Assembly (NCBI GenBank): GCA_037501455.1
Contig: CM074862.1
Coordinates: 80,344,001 to 80,408,000, forward strand
Length of the DNA stretch: 64,000 nucleotides
Direction: 5' to 3'
DNA from: Lantana camara
Lineage: Eukaryota; Streptophyta; Magnoliopsida; Lamiales; Verbenaceae
A program made the translations under genes and the position numbers. Position 1 is the first letter of the stretch. Each line of letters starts with the position of its first letter. Of the stretch, positions 46,710 through 57,752 are shown piece after piece. The notes under the pieces are model-generated. The model saw only the letters and a program-made list of their open reading frames with translations, was not told where the DNA came from and ran no database searches.

Positions 46710-47528
46710 TGGGTCTAATCCGAGGTGCCACATCCCAACACTTGAGAATTTGTATGATGGGAAGCGGGGAGAAGAAATTCCAGCGAGGTCATCGGAAGGA
46801 GCGAGATCTACCTGCTGGGGATAAAAACAAACAAAGCGTGAGATGGCTAAACTAGGGAAATAGGGGTGCGACCCAGTTTGTCTCTCTAACGCTCAAGTTA
46901 GTTATGCGATTTAGATTGAATGTGAAGAAGAAAAACAAAGCTCAAATGATGAACGCTTGCTTACAGAGTGGGAGTAATTCTTAGTATTTATAATTGAGGG
47001 TAGAGGATCATATGGTAATTCGCACCAAGTGGTCCGGGACCGATGTTTCCCTAGACACGTGGCTTAATGAGGAGCCTTGGGAGAAGGTACTCCTGAAAAG
47101 CATGTGAAAAGGTCAATGGAAGGCATCCACAATAGGTGCGCGTCCTTGTAGTATTTGTCAGACAGCATGTTCTGGGATTGTCGCCGAGGGTCAGACACGC
47201 TCGGTTCACATGGGCTTTGGCCTCGTAGACCCAAGGATAGATGTTTGAGCCCAAGGTGGTGAGGTAAAGGAAGTTGCTTGACCTTTCCATCCACCCGGGG
47301 AATTTCGAGGGCAAACCCTGGGATGATCTCGAGGGCCGCAACTGCGCCGCTAGTCTTGCCGCTCGGGCGAAGGTTCGGGGTCCTTGCTTAATGAAAGAAA
47401 CTATCGTTGCCTCAAAGGAACAGTTAATTACGAAGGAAGCCTGAAAGGCGGTCCCGGGGATGCCAGGGTGTCGTGATCTAGTTGGGCCACGTGTCACGAC
47501 GCGGCTTGAACATATTTTGACCTCATCA
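46710..47528 (-). repeat. 5' LTR of the Tat-type element
   Basis: Minus-strand ends TGATGAGGTC and GGATTAGACCCA; about 0.82 kb. TATAAATA (minus) at 46992-46985. It carries two CACGTG boxes near 47055 and 47479. Confidence 0.7.
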
Positions 47529-47529
47529 A

Positions 47530-49549
47530 TGATGGTGTGTTTTATTCTCATATATTTACGAGTTTCGATCTTGTTTTAGTGCTTTTATTTGATATAAGTT
47601 GGTACCTTGATGAATTTTTGTATTTATTGAGCAGTTGGACCACTTTTCTTGATAATTGGAGTTTTGTACCAAAAACGAGAGGAATTTTTATCGGGTCATG
47701 GGCTGAGTAATTGAAGATGTGCTGATGCTAGGCTGCACGTGCTGTTGCAATGAATGATAGAGGCCCTATTTGAAGAGGCTTGATGATGTTGCTGAATTAA
47801 CTTAGAATTGGAGTGCACTTATGTTTTGATGGGCTTCGTGATGGCTGCAAATTAAGTGGAAAAGCCCATATTTGAGGCCAACTTGGGGAGCAAGCCATTA
47901 GAGTCCAAATTGGACCAGGATTATAGGATAGAGCAAAAGGTTGTGAAGCTATTTAATTGCCTTGGGCTGCAACTTTGCAAGGAGTTCGTGACTTTTGGGG
48001 ACACAATTTTGGGTAGGGCTGTCAATGGGGCGGATTTTAATCCATATTCGATCCGAATCCGATCCGAATTTTATCATATTCGTCCGATAAAAAAGTTCGA
48101 TGGATCATATCCGATTATAAATATTCGTTATCCGAAATAAATGGATCGGATATGAAATTAAGGAATCCAATCCGTTAAAGATCCGAATCCGATTTTTTTA
48201 TAATATTTTATTAAATTAATTATTTTATTAGTAAAGAATATTAAATAGAATAATTAAAATTAAAATTTTCACATATGTTCACTATAAATAATAATAAAAT
48301 TTAAATTATTTATTCTAAAAAATATGTTTTTCTTTATTAAAAATCTTAAATTAACCTATTTTAAATGCATATACACAAAATCATTAAAGAATTCATCAAG
48401 TAATAATTATTTGTTAAATATTATATATTTATATTTATATTTTATTTATTTATTTCTTTATTAAAAATTTTAAATTTTATTGTTAATCGGGTCGGATCTT
48501 TTATCGGATCTGATCCGACCCGTTAACATACGAACTTGGTATTAATGAATCCGAATCCTATAGGATTCGGATTCGGATCCGGTTATCGGATCTTCTTGTC
48601 GGATTCGGATCCGGAATTTCCTGATCCGGTCCGAATCCGACCCGTTGACAGCCCTAATTTTGGGAATTGAGAGCAGCAACTTCGGAAGAATCTAGAGCAC
48701 TTTCGCCGTATTCCAAGACTTTTTATCTCTTCTCTTTTTTTCTAGTTTAATCGTTTATTAGTTGGAATTCGTGTTTGGACTTTTCTCTTTGATTTTGTTA
48801 GAGATGCTTATTATGTGTAACTAATTTCGTAATACTTCACTAGGATTTTATAATTCAATTAAAACATTATAAGATCTAATTATTTTTAATTTTTAATACA
48901 ATTCAAGTATTTATTAATTATCTGATTGTCATGTTTATTGTGATTTGTTGTTTAGTGGTAGTGCACGATCATCTGAGTAAATTTAATTGCATAGTTCCAT
49001 TCACGATGCATGAAATTTATGTAATGCTTAATTGATGTTTGGCTTAGTGTTTTCATAGGTTTTAATGTTGTAGGCTCATTAAATCCTGTCGAGTGTCTCT
49101 AGGGGGTTGTGAAACTGATTAGGGAAAATAGCTGTCGATTGTCTCCAGGCTATTTGATACATTAAGTGAAAACGAGGCAAAGTCGAGTGTCTCTATCTAC
49201 TATAATTAAACTATTTGAATTATTTGAATTTATTTTTGCGTCCGTGATCGATGTGGAAACTGAATTGTAATCTGTAGCTAGGTGTTGTTCTTTCTATTGT
49301 TTATTTCCTCTCTTCCAACGTGATTAATCGTGTTCCTTTAGTTATTAGTTTTAATTAATTGCTTTGTTAATTTGTTTAGTTAAACTCCAAAATTTCCCCG
49401 ACTTTTACTTGTTATTTCTAGTGAATTTTCCTATGATTTTAATTGAATTATTTTCTAAAGATCTCTATGGTTTGACCTCGTTTACATTATACTCTGTATT
49501 TGTCGTAGACCAGTATTATATTTAATTTTGATGGATTCGACACCTGTCA
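47530..49549 (+). mobile_element. Plus-strand gypsy LTR with decayed primer-binding site
   Basis: Begins TGATGGTGTG next to the Tat LTR and ends CACCTGTCA. At 49550-49575 it is followed by AATTTTGACACCGTTGTCGG, a transition-decayed version of the Athila/Tat-type site TTTTGGCGCCGTTGCCGG. It is interrupted by a 643-bp hAT-type MITE. No gag follows that I can recognise. Confidence 0.6.
48014..48656. mobile_element. hAT-type MITE, 643 bp
   Basis: Ends TAGGGCTGTCAATGGGGCGG and, inverted, TAGGGCTGTCAACGGGTCGG, with a perfect 8-bp duplication ATTTTGGG (48006-48013 and 48657-48664). Subterminal repeats are of the GATCCGAATCCGATCC type at both ends, with an AT-rich middle and no coding sequence. Confidence 0.93.
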
Positions 49550-49799
49550 AATTTTGACACCGTTGTCGGGGATTGGTACTAATTGATTTTAATTCTTTTC
49601 AAGAACAGGAGCATTGACCTTATGTGTGGGTCGATTCTGGGCCAGTATGATTTTGCCATGGAGTTTTACCTCAAAGGTTGAAATCGGCGTGGCACCCTTA
49701 GAACATGTCCATGCGGCCCTTCATGGTTCGCCCATCGTGGACTTAGGGTCCAAGTGGTTCCATTAGGACATTATACAATGTCCAATTGAATTATGTCAT

Positions 49800-51688
49800 G
49801 TTACTAGATATTTATTTATAATATTATATTAAAATAATAAATACATATTTAGAAAATAAAATGTGAGAGCCTACTTTAACGTACACGTCAACGTTAATAG
49901 GAGTATTTTCAAAATATACTATTTAAGTTCAATATAATAAAATTTAACATTTTATACACTTACAAAATATTTAAAACAACTAACTTTAGATCAATATAAT
50001 ATGAATTACAAAAATATTTTAATTCATTAATATAATGATATATTTGTAGTTACCTTCTATCCCACTTCACTATTTTACAAATATACATATTTTCCGACAT
50101 CTTTATACTTCTCTACTTTATACACTTACTCATTTTTAATAAATTTATTTTCTACGTTTTCTATTTTTATTTAATATAATTTAATTTATAAGTTTTTTGT
50201 ATCAAATGTATAATATTGTATTAAAGTAGCAAAAATACATCTTTACATAAAATAAAATATTATTCCTTATATTATCTTATACATCAATTTTTGTAAACAA
50301 ATACAATAAAAGATATGAATATAAGTTTAATATGTGTTTATATTACTAGTAAAATAATAAAATTTAATAGGAACTAACATTAGTCTAAATCGTAAAATTG
50401 CACCAAAGATTTTTGAGTCTTTAGTTTAACCTAATTTTATTTTTTAATTTTTTTTTCTTTTATACATTTGACTTCTGCCTGCTTCTATGGTATCCAATAT
50501 TTTTTTTGTGTGTGTATTTATTTATTTTCAACTGTATAATTTAATTTTTTTATTTTATTACTTATCACAAGTTGAAATTTAAGTAAAAATTATATTAGAA
50601 ATATCTATTTATATTATTTTTAGTAATGATTCACTCTTAAAATTATCATCTGAATTGACTTTTAATTTTTGTATTACTTTAAATAGTTATCCATTTTTTT
50701 TTTTTTTTATTTCTCCCTTTAATTTTTATCTTGTATTTTTTTCTTATTTCTGTTTTTAATGAATATTATTTAAGATTTTTTTTTTTTTTTATCATTTATG
50801 TATGTAGTATAAATAGTTAAAAAAGTATATTTATATACAACATCAAAGGAATTCTTAATGGAACAATATAAAAAAATAATTATAAAATAAAAAAAAATCT
50901 TGCTTTTGAGATTCCTTAATTTAAATTAACTTTGGTTAGACCTGTAATTTTGGTATGGGAAATATTCTTTTGAAAGTAATAAAATTTAGAAATTTATTAA
51001 GATTTTGTCTATTATAATATATCTAACATCTTATTTAACTATTTAAATATGTATTTCTTTTTCGATTTCAAAATTTTATCTACTTTTTTGTTTTTCATTT
51101 TTGTTCTTCTCTCTACCTATCATTTTTTTGTTTTCACACTTTTTAATAGGTTCATATATTTTCTCTTAAATTTTAGTTGTACAATCAAATGATATTTTTT
51201 TTTATTTATCAATAAGTAATAATATACATTTATATGAAACGTTGTAAATATTTATTTTATATTATTAATTTTACTTTTAAATGTACAAATATCTTATAAT
51301 GTAACTTATAATTAAATATTAATTTTAGAAATAGTTCATATTATGATGTTCTATTATTTTCTATAGATTGCAGTTCTTTTCGCTCACATAAGTATTTTTA
51401 GAAATTTTAAATATAATAGCACCTTATAATATAATTTATATTAATTAATTTAGAAAGAGTTCTTATTACTATATATGTTGTCTATAGATGGAAGGAGTTT
51501 TGTTTCTAATTTGTTATAGAGTTCTATTTTCACTCAAATAAGTATTTTAAAATTTTTTAGATACAATAATATATAGTATAATTTACCAAATCACCCTCTA
51601 ATTTATATTAATGAAAGTATTATAGTGAGGATATTTTGGAAGATCACAAAGTTTCAAGAAACCAAAAATCCAACTTGTACTTATATAC

Positions 51689-51761
<73 letters not shown>

Positions 51762-51931
51762 TAGATATAGATTTTGTGATTAGTATTTCTACAAATGTGT
51801 TTATAAAAATGAGGACTAAAATAATATTGTATACTTATTTATCTATTTTCTATCGTGATAAGATTATTCATTCATTTTCACTCGATGACGAGAGCAATGG
51901 AGTTAGCGTATTTGTAAGATTTAATGCTAAA

Positions 51932-51962
<31 letters not shown>

Positions 51963-52050
51963 TAAAGTTCCAATTACCTTGTTAAAGAGATTAGATTAAT
52001 AGTTTATGATTTGGTTAGATTATTTAGCATGATTATAGGTATTTTTCCTA
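49800..52050. other. AT-rich region without recognised genes
   Basis: Very AT-rich (frequent runs of T and A). It contains (TA)n with (ATA)n at about 51691-51765 and a TTA run at about 51936-51961. I see no coding sequence, TIRs or RNA gene. Confidence 0.6.
51691..51765. repeat. Compound (TA)n(ATA)n microsatellite
   Basis: About 22 TA units followed directly by about ten trinucleotide units. Confidence 0.95.
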
Positions 52051-52722
52051 AAATTCAATTGGCAACTCGGCTGCAACCGCCAAATAACAAATTCCGACAG
52101 ACACAACCTCTGCACCCACCCAATGCACATTTCCCTCACTCTCTTTCTCGCAACCTTTGTATATCTTTATATCTCCTTGTATAGTGTAGCTGAACTTTAT
52201 ATTCTGCATTTCCTCATTCATTACTTTTTTATGATTATTGAATGGTACTTTTGTCCCAATGTCACATCTCCAAAGCCCGTCCGACATTAACGCTCCATCA
52301 ATCGACCAAACACCCATTTATTACCCGCACATATAATTTCCATGTAAACTTCCCAATCACAAATCTCTCTGGTTGAGAGTTCTTGGTCTCTCTAGTTGAG
52401 AGTGGTTTCTTTCTTCTCAGATGGGCTTTGTTCCAGAATCTCCTCGCGTTGAGTTGCGGTTGTCTCCTGTGTTTTCTCATCGTCCGTTGAAGTGCTGTTA
52501 CTTAGTCTGATCAACGTCTGGATTACCCCTTCTATTTTCCGGCTCCGAACTACTTTCCCTCCTCCCCTTTCCCCTGTCCTCCCCTCTGTTTTGTGTGTTT
52601 GCTTACCTCTCTCCTTTTCTCCTGCAGGTTAGTCGTTGGCCACGAAGAGACGACCCAGAATGTCTTCTATGGTCCAGCGGTGTCCCCTTCGAATGGTCTC
52701 AACCCAGTCAGGTCCGACAACT

Positions 52723-53599
52723 ATGGAGGACGATTTCCTCAGAATGAATAATGCCCTGCCTTTAGCAGAGGAATAATCAGCTACTACAGTTGTCCCAGTG
52801 GATGTGTGGCAAGATTCGAGCATCGATTCTAAACTCAGTTTGGTGGGAAGGATCCTAACCAGAAAAATGGTTAACTTCGAAGCGATGAAGCAGACCATTA
52901 TCAAAGCCATGAATCCTATGAAAGGATTGTCCATTTTAAAGGCGGGAGATGGTCGCTTTATTATGGTGTTTAATCATGTCCTGGACCATAGACGGGCAAT
53001 TGAGGGTGCCCTGTGGCACTTTGATAAGCCACTGATAATTCTTAACAAGATTAGAGATCGAGAAGACCCCCTGGAAGTTGATCTCAATTGGTGCCCCTTC
53101 TTTATGAATATCAATGGTCTACCCTTCGGCAAACTAACTAGAGGTATGGCGGAGTTTATTGGAAATAAGGTGGGCAGATTTGTGGATGTGGATTTTGAGA
53201 ATAAGGGCAAAAACGTGCGGATAGCCTACGAGTTAGGGAAGAAATTTCAATGCTTAAGCCTATACCTCGTTGTCTTAAGATGCAGAACCCCGACGGTAAG
53301 GATTTCTTGGTCACCTTCACATATGAACGACTTCCAAATTATCGTTACCTTTGTGGGAGATGCGGTCACACCGAGAAGAGCTGTGAAGTTAGGTTCGAGG
53401 AAAATTTCATTGACCCTAGTCCTAATTTCCCGATTGGAACTTGGTTGAGAGAGACATCGACGAAAAATACGATCGCTGGCACTAGACCGATGATTGCCCG
53501 TAGACCACATTTTTGGGAGAAGAACGATGCTCGAAGTGGGTACGAAAAAGATTCTCCTTCGAAAAGTGGTCAGAAGGCACTCCATAACTCCTTGGACAT
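52723..53599 (+). pseudogene. L1-like LINE ORF1
   Basis: ATG at 52723 (MEDDFLRMNNALPLAEE, then a stop) leads into a DUF4283-type domain: LVGRILTRKMVNFEAMKQTI, IMVFNHVLDHRRAIEGALWHFDKPLIIL and WCPFFMNINGLPFGKLT. After a frame change near 53245 comes PDGKDFLVTFTYERLPNYRYLCGRCGHTEKSCEVRF with the CX2CX4HX4C knuckle. This is ORF1 of plant L1-like non-LTR elements, an RNA-binding protein. It is cut at 53599 by a Tekay-like LTR, so ORF2 (endonuclease and RT) is not seen. The upstream 52340-52722 may be its 5' leader. Confidence 0.85.
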
Positions 53600-54770
53600 T
53601 GTAGCACCCCGGAGCGCATGGCACCACATCCCCTGTACCATAGCCCGACACGTGTAACGAAATGGAAATTCCACACACTTACCAAACTACAGCGAACGAG
53701 TGACAAAAAAAATTTCTCCTAGGTTAGGCAGTCTAGACCCTGAGTCAAAGTGCGCAAAATTAACAAATAACAAACGCGGAAGCACCAGGATGTAAAATAC
53801 AGACATACATACTCGAAATATAAATGAAGTATATCAATAATAGCAAGTCAACTTATACAATTACTCACATGTTCGAATTTAAAACATACCTTATACATGT
53901 ATTCTCAAATTCATATCATATTAGCATATACATAATTTTCCAAAAACTCAAACGTGCAGAACTAAATAAAGTGCATGAGACTCTCTACAAACTCCACGAC
54001 TCGGAAGGAGACTGCCGCCTAGCACAAACTCTCCAAATGGGTACCTGCAATTTAAAAACATAAGGGGGGAAAAAGAAAACAACGAAGAGGGGTCAGTCCT
54101 AAAGACTGGTGAGGGGGCTGACACACGCACCCGTATATATACATAAGAGCATAGCGTATTCAAAATTAAAGTGTTCATGAACCTAGGTGTGGTTTTTGCA
54201 TTCTAAAATATTTTAACCCGTGATAATACATACAAAGAAAGAAGTTCAAGGCCAAAGACCAAAATCAACAAATTTTAAAAGTTAGAAGTCCACTCTCATT
54301 CACGAACCATAAGCGGAAGCAAAAACATACTAACTTGGCAAGTACGAGTTTTCCCAGCCCACCTACTTCATATCATAAGCAAAATGCAAAGACAAAGCAA
54401 AGTGTAAAAGTCAATCTAACCTTCTCCATTTGGGAAAGAGAGAGGCTCCCTCTCAACCCCAGCTCTCGATAAAGTACATGAGTCCACGGATCCTACCCGC
54501 TCTTTTGACGAGGTTACCGCCGGCACAAGAAGCTCCCCCCTTCTCCTCGACCTCCCGAGGTTGGTCTAAGTCTCCTTTTTGTGGAGTTATGTTGATGAGA
54601 GAGCTCGGCGACCCCATGGCTGACCCGAGATCACATACCACTTCTCCGGGGCCCAAGCTAAAAAAGGCAAAAAGGCATATACGTATTCACAGACTTATCT
54701 TTCAAAGTCTAAGGCTCGCTAGGCAAAACGCACACTAACCCTTTTCAAAACAAACAAACAAAAATGTAGC
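53600..54770 (-). mobile_element. Outer Tekay-like LTR, left part
   Basis: Begins TGTAGCACCCCGG inside the LINE ORF. It resembles the inner ends of the LTRs at 15952 and 57753 but differs from both. It appears to continue at 60434 and end at 62436, with the nested element in between. Flank on the left is GACAT (53595-53599). Confidence 0.65.
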
Positions 54771-57212
54771 TTATATAGATATAAAAGAGTTGTCAAAGGA
54801 TTTCATAGCAAATGGGCCAATTCCCAAGAAATACGTATCAAACAAAGAGTTGTCAAAGGATTTCATAGCAAATGGGCCAATTCCCAAGAAATACGTATCA
54901 AACACAGGAGCTGAGACTAACTTTTCTTTCAAAAAGTTGAAGCTTTGATCACACTTCTCGTCCCAGACAAACTTAACATCCTTCTTTGTCAATCGGGTTA
55001 ACGGTGCAGCAATCTTGGAGAAATCCTGAACGAACCTCCTGTAATAACCGGCCAATCCCAAGAAACTTCTTATCTCCGAGGCATTCTTAGGTTTCTCCCA
55101 CTTGAGCACGGCCTCGATTTTCGAGGGATCGACTTCCAACCCTTTTCCTGAAATCACATGTCCCAAGAAAGAAACCCGATCGATCCAAAATTCACACTTA
55201 CTAAACTTAGCAAACAACTGATGCTCCTTTAGAGTCTGAAGAACGAGCCTGAGATGTCTCGCGTGCTCCTCGGCTGATTTTGAGAAAACCAGAATGTCAT
55301 CAATAAAAATCACCACGAACTTATCGAGGAAAGGCCTGAATATCCGGTGCATCATATCCATAAAAGCTGCAGGGGCGTTAGTTAATCCAAATGGCATAAC
55401 CACGAACTCGTAGTGCCCATACCGAGTATTGAATCCTGTCTTAGGAATGTCCTCTGCTCGGATTCGCAGCTGATAGTACCCCTGTCTTAAATCCAATTTC
55501 GAATACACCTTAGACCCCTGAAGTATATCAAATAACTCCTCGATATGTGGTAGTGGATACTTGTTCTTAATAGTCATCCTGTTCAACTCCCTGTAATCGA
55601 TGCACATTCTTAGAGTCCCGTCCTTCTTCTTAACAAACAATACCGGTGCTCCCCACGGCGAAGAACTTGGCCGAATGTACCCAACTTCCAACAATGCTTC
55701 CAGCTGGACTTTTAACTCTTTTAATTCAGCTGGAGCCATCCGGTAAGGAGTCTTTGAATACGGCTCAGCATTCGGGAAAAGATCGATCACAAATTCAATC
55801 TCTCGTTCAGGAGGCAAGGAATCCAATTTCTCTGGGAATACCTCGGGGAATTCCTTTACCACTTCGGTGTCCTCTAATTTCACCTGATCTTTTGGCTTGT
55901 TCAGAACGTAGGCAATGAACCCTGTAGCCCCGTCTCTGACTAATCTCTGAGCCTCTGAAAACGAAAGTAGGGGTACCGTCTTCGAAGTACAGCCCGTAAC
56001 AACCTCTGAACCCAACCGAACCCTCTTGGCCCGACAATCCAAGGTAGCACAATGCCTGTATAACCATTCCATCCCCAATATAGCCCCATATCTCTCCATT
56101 GGCATCACAATGAAGTCTGTCAGAAATTCCCTGCCCTCAATCACCACTGGAACATCCCTGTAAACCTGATCCGTCTCTCGCCTACTACCGAAAGGAGTGC
56201 TAACTATATAGCGCACAGAAGTACACATAGTAGGAAAAGACAAAGTAATAGCAATAGACTGCGCAAGAAAGGAGTGTGTAGCTCCTGGATCAAATAATGT
56301 ATGGATGTTCGTGCCATGAATGCAAATAATACCTTCAACTACTGCGGCGGGGTCAATCTCAGCATCCTGCTCCTCTCCAACAAGGGCATAAGCTCGGGCC
56401 CTCACAAGTGGCCTCGGTCCTGCAGGCGGTGGATCCTGACGATCCGGACAACCATCAACCAGGTGCTCGTTACTCCCGCAGATCAGACACAAACCCAGCC
56501 GTCGCCTGCAGTTATCATAAGTATGTGTAGGCTGTCCACACCATCTGCATCCCGGTCTCTGAAGTGGCTGGGGTGGTGCTGGAGCTCTCGGACCTCTCGG
56601 TAATGGCCCTGCACCCTTCTGTGACGATCCTGTAGTCTTAAACTTCTTCCCAGAGTCCCTCTGAGCTGGAGGTGCAGAATACATCATCGGCCTTTTTCCT
56701 GAACTCGAACCCTGGCCTGATCTCGAGCCTGAAGCCTGTCCTGCTCGCTGAGTAGCCCTCCTAACACTATCAGAATCTTCAACCTTCAGGGCCTTTGCAG
56801 TAGCTTTTGCCCAGGTACTAGTGTTAGCTGCTTTCAGTGCATCCTGGATGTCCGGCCTCAACCCCTGAACGAACTGCATCGCCTTGTGAAAGTCATCGTT
56901 CGCTATGTTAGGTGCATAGCAAGAAAGTCTCTCGAACTCGGCGATATACTGCCCCACGGACCTGCCTCCCTTCTTTAACTCAGTGAACTCCCTCAACCTG
57001 CGAGTACGGGAAGCTGGAGGAATGTACTTGTTTCTGAACTCCCGTACGAAGACCTCCCAGGTAATCTCGGTCCCGGCTGCCTCCAGAACAATCTGTGTGC
57101 TTTCCCACCAGGAGTAAGCCTCGCCCTGGATAAGAGTAAGTGTACAGCGAGCCTTCTCCTGACTATCACACGGAATAAGCTGCCATATCCTCTCGATCTC
57201 TTTTAGCCACAT
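54771..57212 (-). CDS. Gypsy gag-protease-RT polyprotein, truncated
   Basis: 813 codons open on the minus strand. About residues 1-145: gag ([43 protein letters not shown]). 150-220: a Ser/Gly/Pro-rich linker. 222-255: two zinc knuckles, [14 protein letters not shown] and [14 protein letters not shown]. 308-314: the protease site DPGATHS. About 500-680: RT with [10 protein letters not shown] and the catalytic VIFIDDIL (FIDD at 636-639). 685-770: the RT thumb ([19 protein letters not shown]). RNase H should follow LVSAPV at 770, but the frame instead carries a 20-residue segment twice, encoded by a 60-bp tandem duplication. A single TAG lies just before the first codon, separating it from the gag N-terminus at 57497-57219. 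The long open frame implies a young insertion. Confidence 0.85.
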   Translation of the reverse strand: MWLKEIERIWQLIPCDSQEKARCTLTLIQGEAYSWWESTQIVLEAAGTEITWEVFVREFRNKYIPPASRTRRLREFTELKKGGRSVGQYIAEFERLSCYAPNIANDDFHKAMQFVQGLRPDIQDALKAANTSTWAKATAKALKVEDSDSVRRATQRAGQASGSRSGQGSSSGKRPMMYSAPPAQRDSGKKFKTTGSSQKGAGPLPRGPRAPAPPQPLQRPGCRWCGQPTHTYDNCRRRLGLCLICGSNEHLVDGCPDRQDPPPAGPRPLVRARAYALVGEEQDAEIDPAAVVEGIICIHGTNIHTLFDPGATHSFLAQSIAITLSFPTMCTSVRYIVSTPFGSRRETDQVYRDVPVVIEGREFLTDFIVMPMERYGAILGMEWLYRHCATLDCRAKRVRLGSEVVTGCTSKTVPLLSFSEAQRLVRDGATGFIAYVLNKPKDQVKLEDTEVVKEFPEVFPEKLDSLPPEREIEFVIDLFPNAEPYSKTPYRMAPAELKELKVQLEALLEVGYIRPSSSPWGAPVLFVKKKDGTLRMCIDYRELNRMTIKNKYPLPHIEELFDILQGSKVYSKLDLRQGYYQLRIRAEDIPKTGFNTRYGHYEFVVMPFGLTNAPAAFMDMMHRIFRPFLDKFVVIFIDDILVFSKSAEEHARHLRLVLQTLKEHQLFAKFSKCEFWIDRVSFLGHVISGKGLEVDPSKIEAVLKWEKPKNASEIRSFLGLAGYYRRFVQDFSKIAAPLTRLTKKDVKFVWDEKCDQSFNFLKEKLVSAPVFDTYFLGIGPFAMKSFDNSLFDTYFLGIGPFAMKSFDNSFISI
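54781..54902. repeat. 60-bp tandem duplication at the broken end of the polyprotein
   Basis: Two nearly identical 60-bp copies (54783-54840 and 54843-54900; landmark GAGTTGTCAAAGGATTTCAT), with nothing gypsy-like in them. They are the junction between the RT and the LTR to the left. Confidence 0.9.
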
Positions 57213-57218
57213 CTCTGC

Positions 57219-57497
57219 CTATATATCGTCTCCCTTATAGAACTTCGGGGGACGCTGATTCTGAAACTCACGCAGAATGGCAGAAATGGGGTTCTCCGGA
57301 GGTGCTACTGGTGCTGGTGGTGGTGGAGGAACCCGTTCCTGTAACCTCTGATCGATTAGCCCCACTACTGCATTCATAAAATCCTGGGGCTGTGCCTGGG
57401 CGGGTGGAGGAGGTGGTGATCTCTCGCGGCGATGATGTCGGCGATGATGATGCCTGTGCCTCGAGGATCGATCACTAGAACGTCTGTCGTGCTCCAT
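57219..57497 (-). CDS. Gypsy gag N-terminus
   Basis: 92 residues from ATG 57497: a His/Arg-rich opening (MEHDRRSSDRSSRHRHHHRR), a Pro-rich part and FQNQRPPKFYKGDDI, then TAG. The same frame continues as the 813-codon polyprotein, so one nonsense change separates them. It resembles the N-terminus at 15752 of the other Tekay-like element. Confidence 0.8.
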   Translation of the reverse strand: MEHDRRSSDRSSRHRHHHRRHHRRERSPPPPPAQAQPQDFMNAVVGLIDQRLQERVPPPPPAPVAPPENPISAILREFQNQRPPKFYKGDDI

Positions 57498-57731
57498 CCT
57501 GCAATTAGATCACTAAACATGCGTGGCTTGATCAATAAATGCAAATGTGTGCATATAATCTCAATAATATCAAGTAACACATGTTCAAGGAAAATCAAGT
57601 AGTTCAATTAATATGAATAAGGGAGTAAATCAAGTAAATCAACCCAATGCAGACTCCCAAATACCACATAATCCTATGCCGTGCGACCTAGACTGACTCG
57701 ACACGACTCGAGAACCTCGGTTTTGCAACCG

Positions 57732-57744
57732 GGCTCTGATACCA
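57732..57744 (-). other. Primer-binding site of the nested Tekay-like element
   Basis: The minus strand reads TGGTATCAGAGCC, matching initiator-Met tRNA, a few bases inside the LTR end GGTGCTACA. Confidence 0.85.
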
Positions 57745-57752
57745 CCTGTAGA

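Larger units (their letters stand above)
37771..47528 (-). mobile_element. Tat-type gypsy element, cut off in RT, with two hAT insertions
   Basis: Minus strand. LTR 46710-47528; primer-binding site 46686-46705; gag from about 46630 leftward; two hAT-type elements inserted in gag (39938-42764 and 42874-45826); protease (38901-38294); and the start of RT (38241-37780). RT stops where the copia LTR begins at 37771. The missing downstream half is not found elsewhere in the window. The DVFAWKESDITGIDPSIMVH segment before RT is typical of Tat-lineage elements. It is the oldest layer of this nest. Confidence 0.8.
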
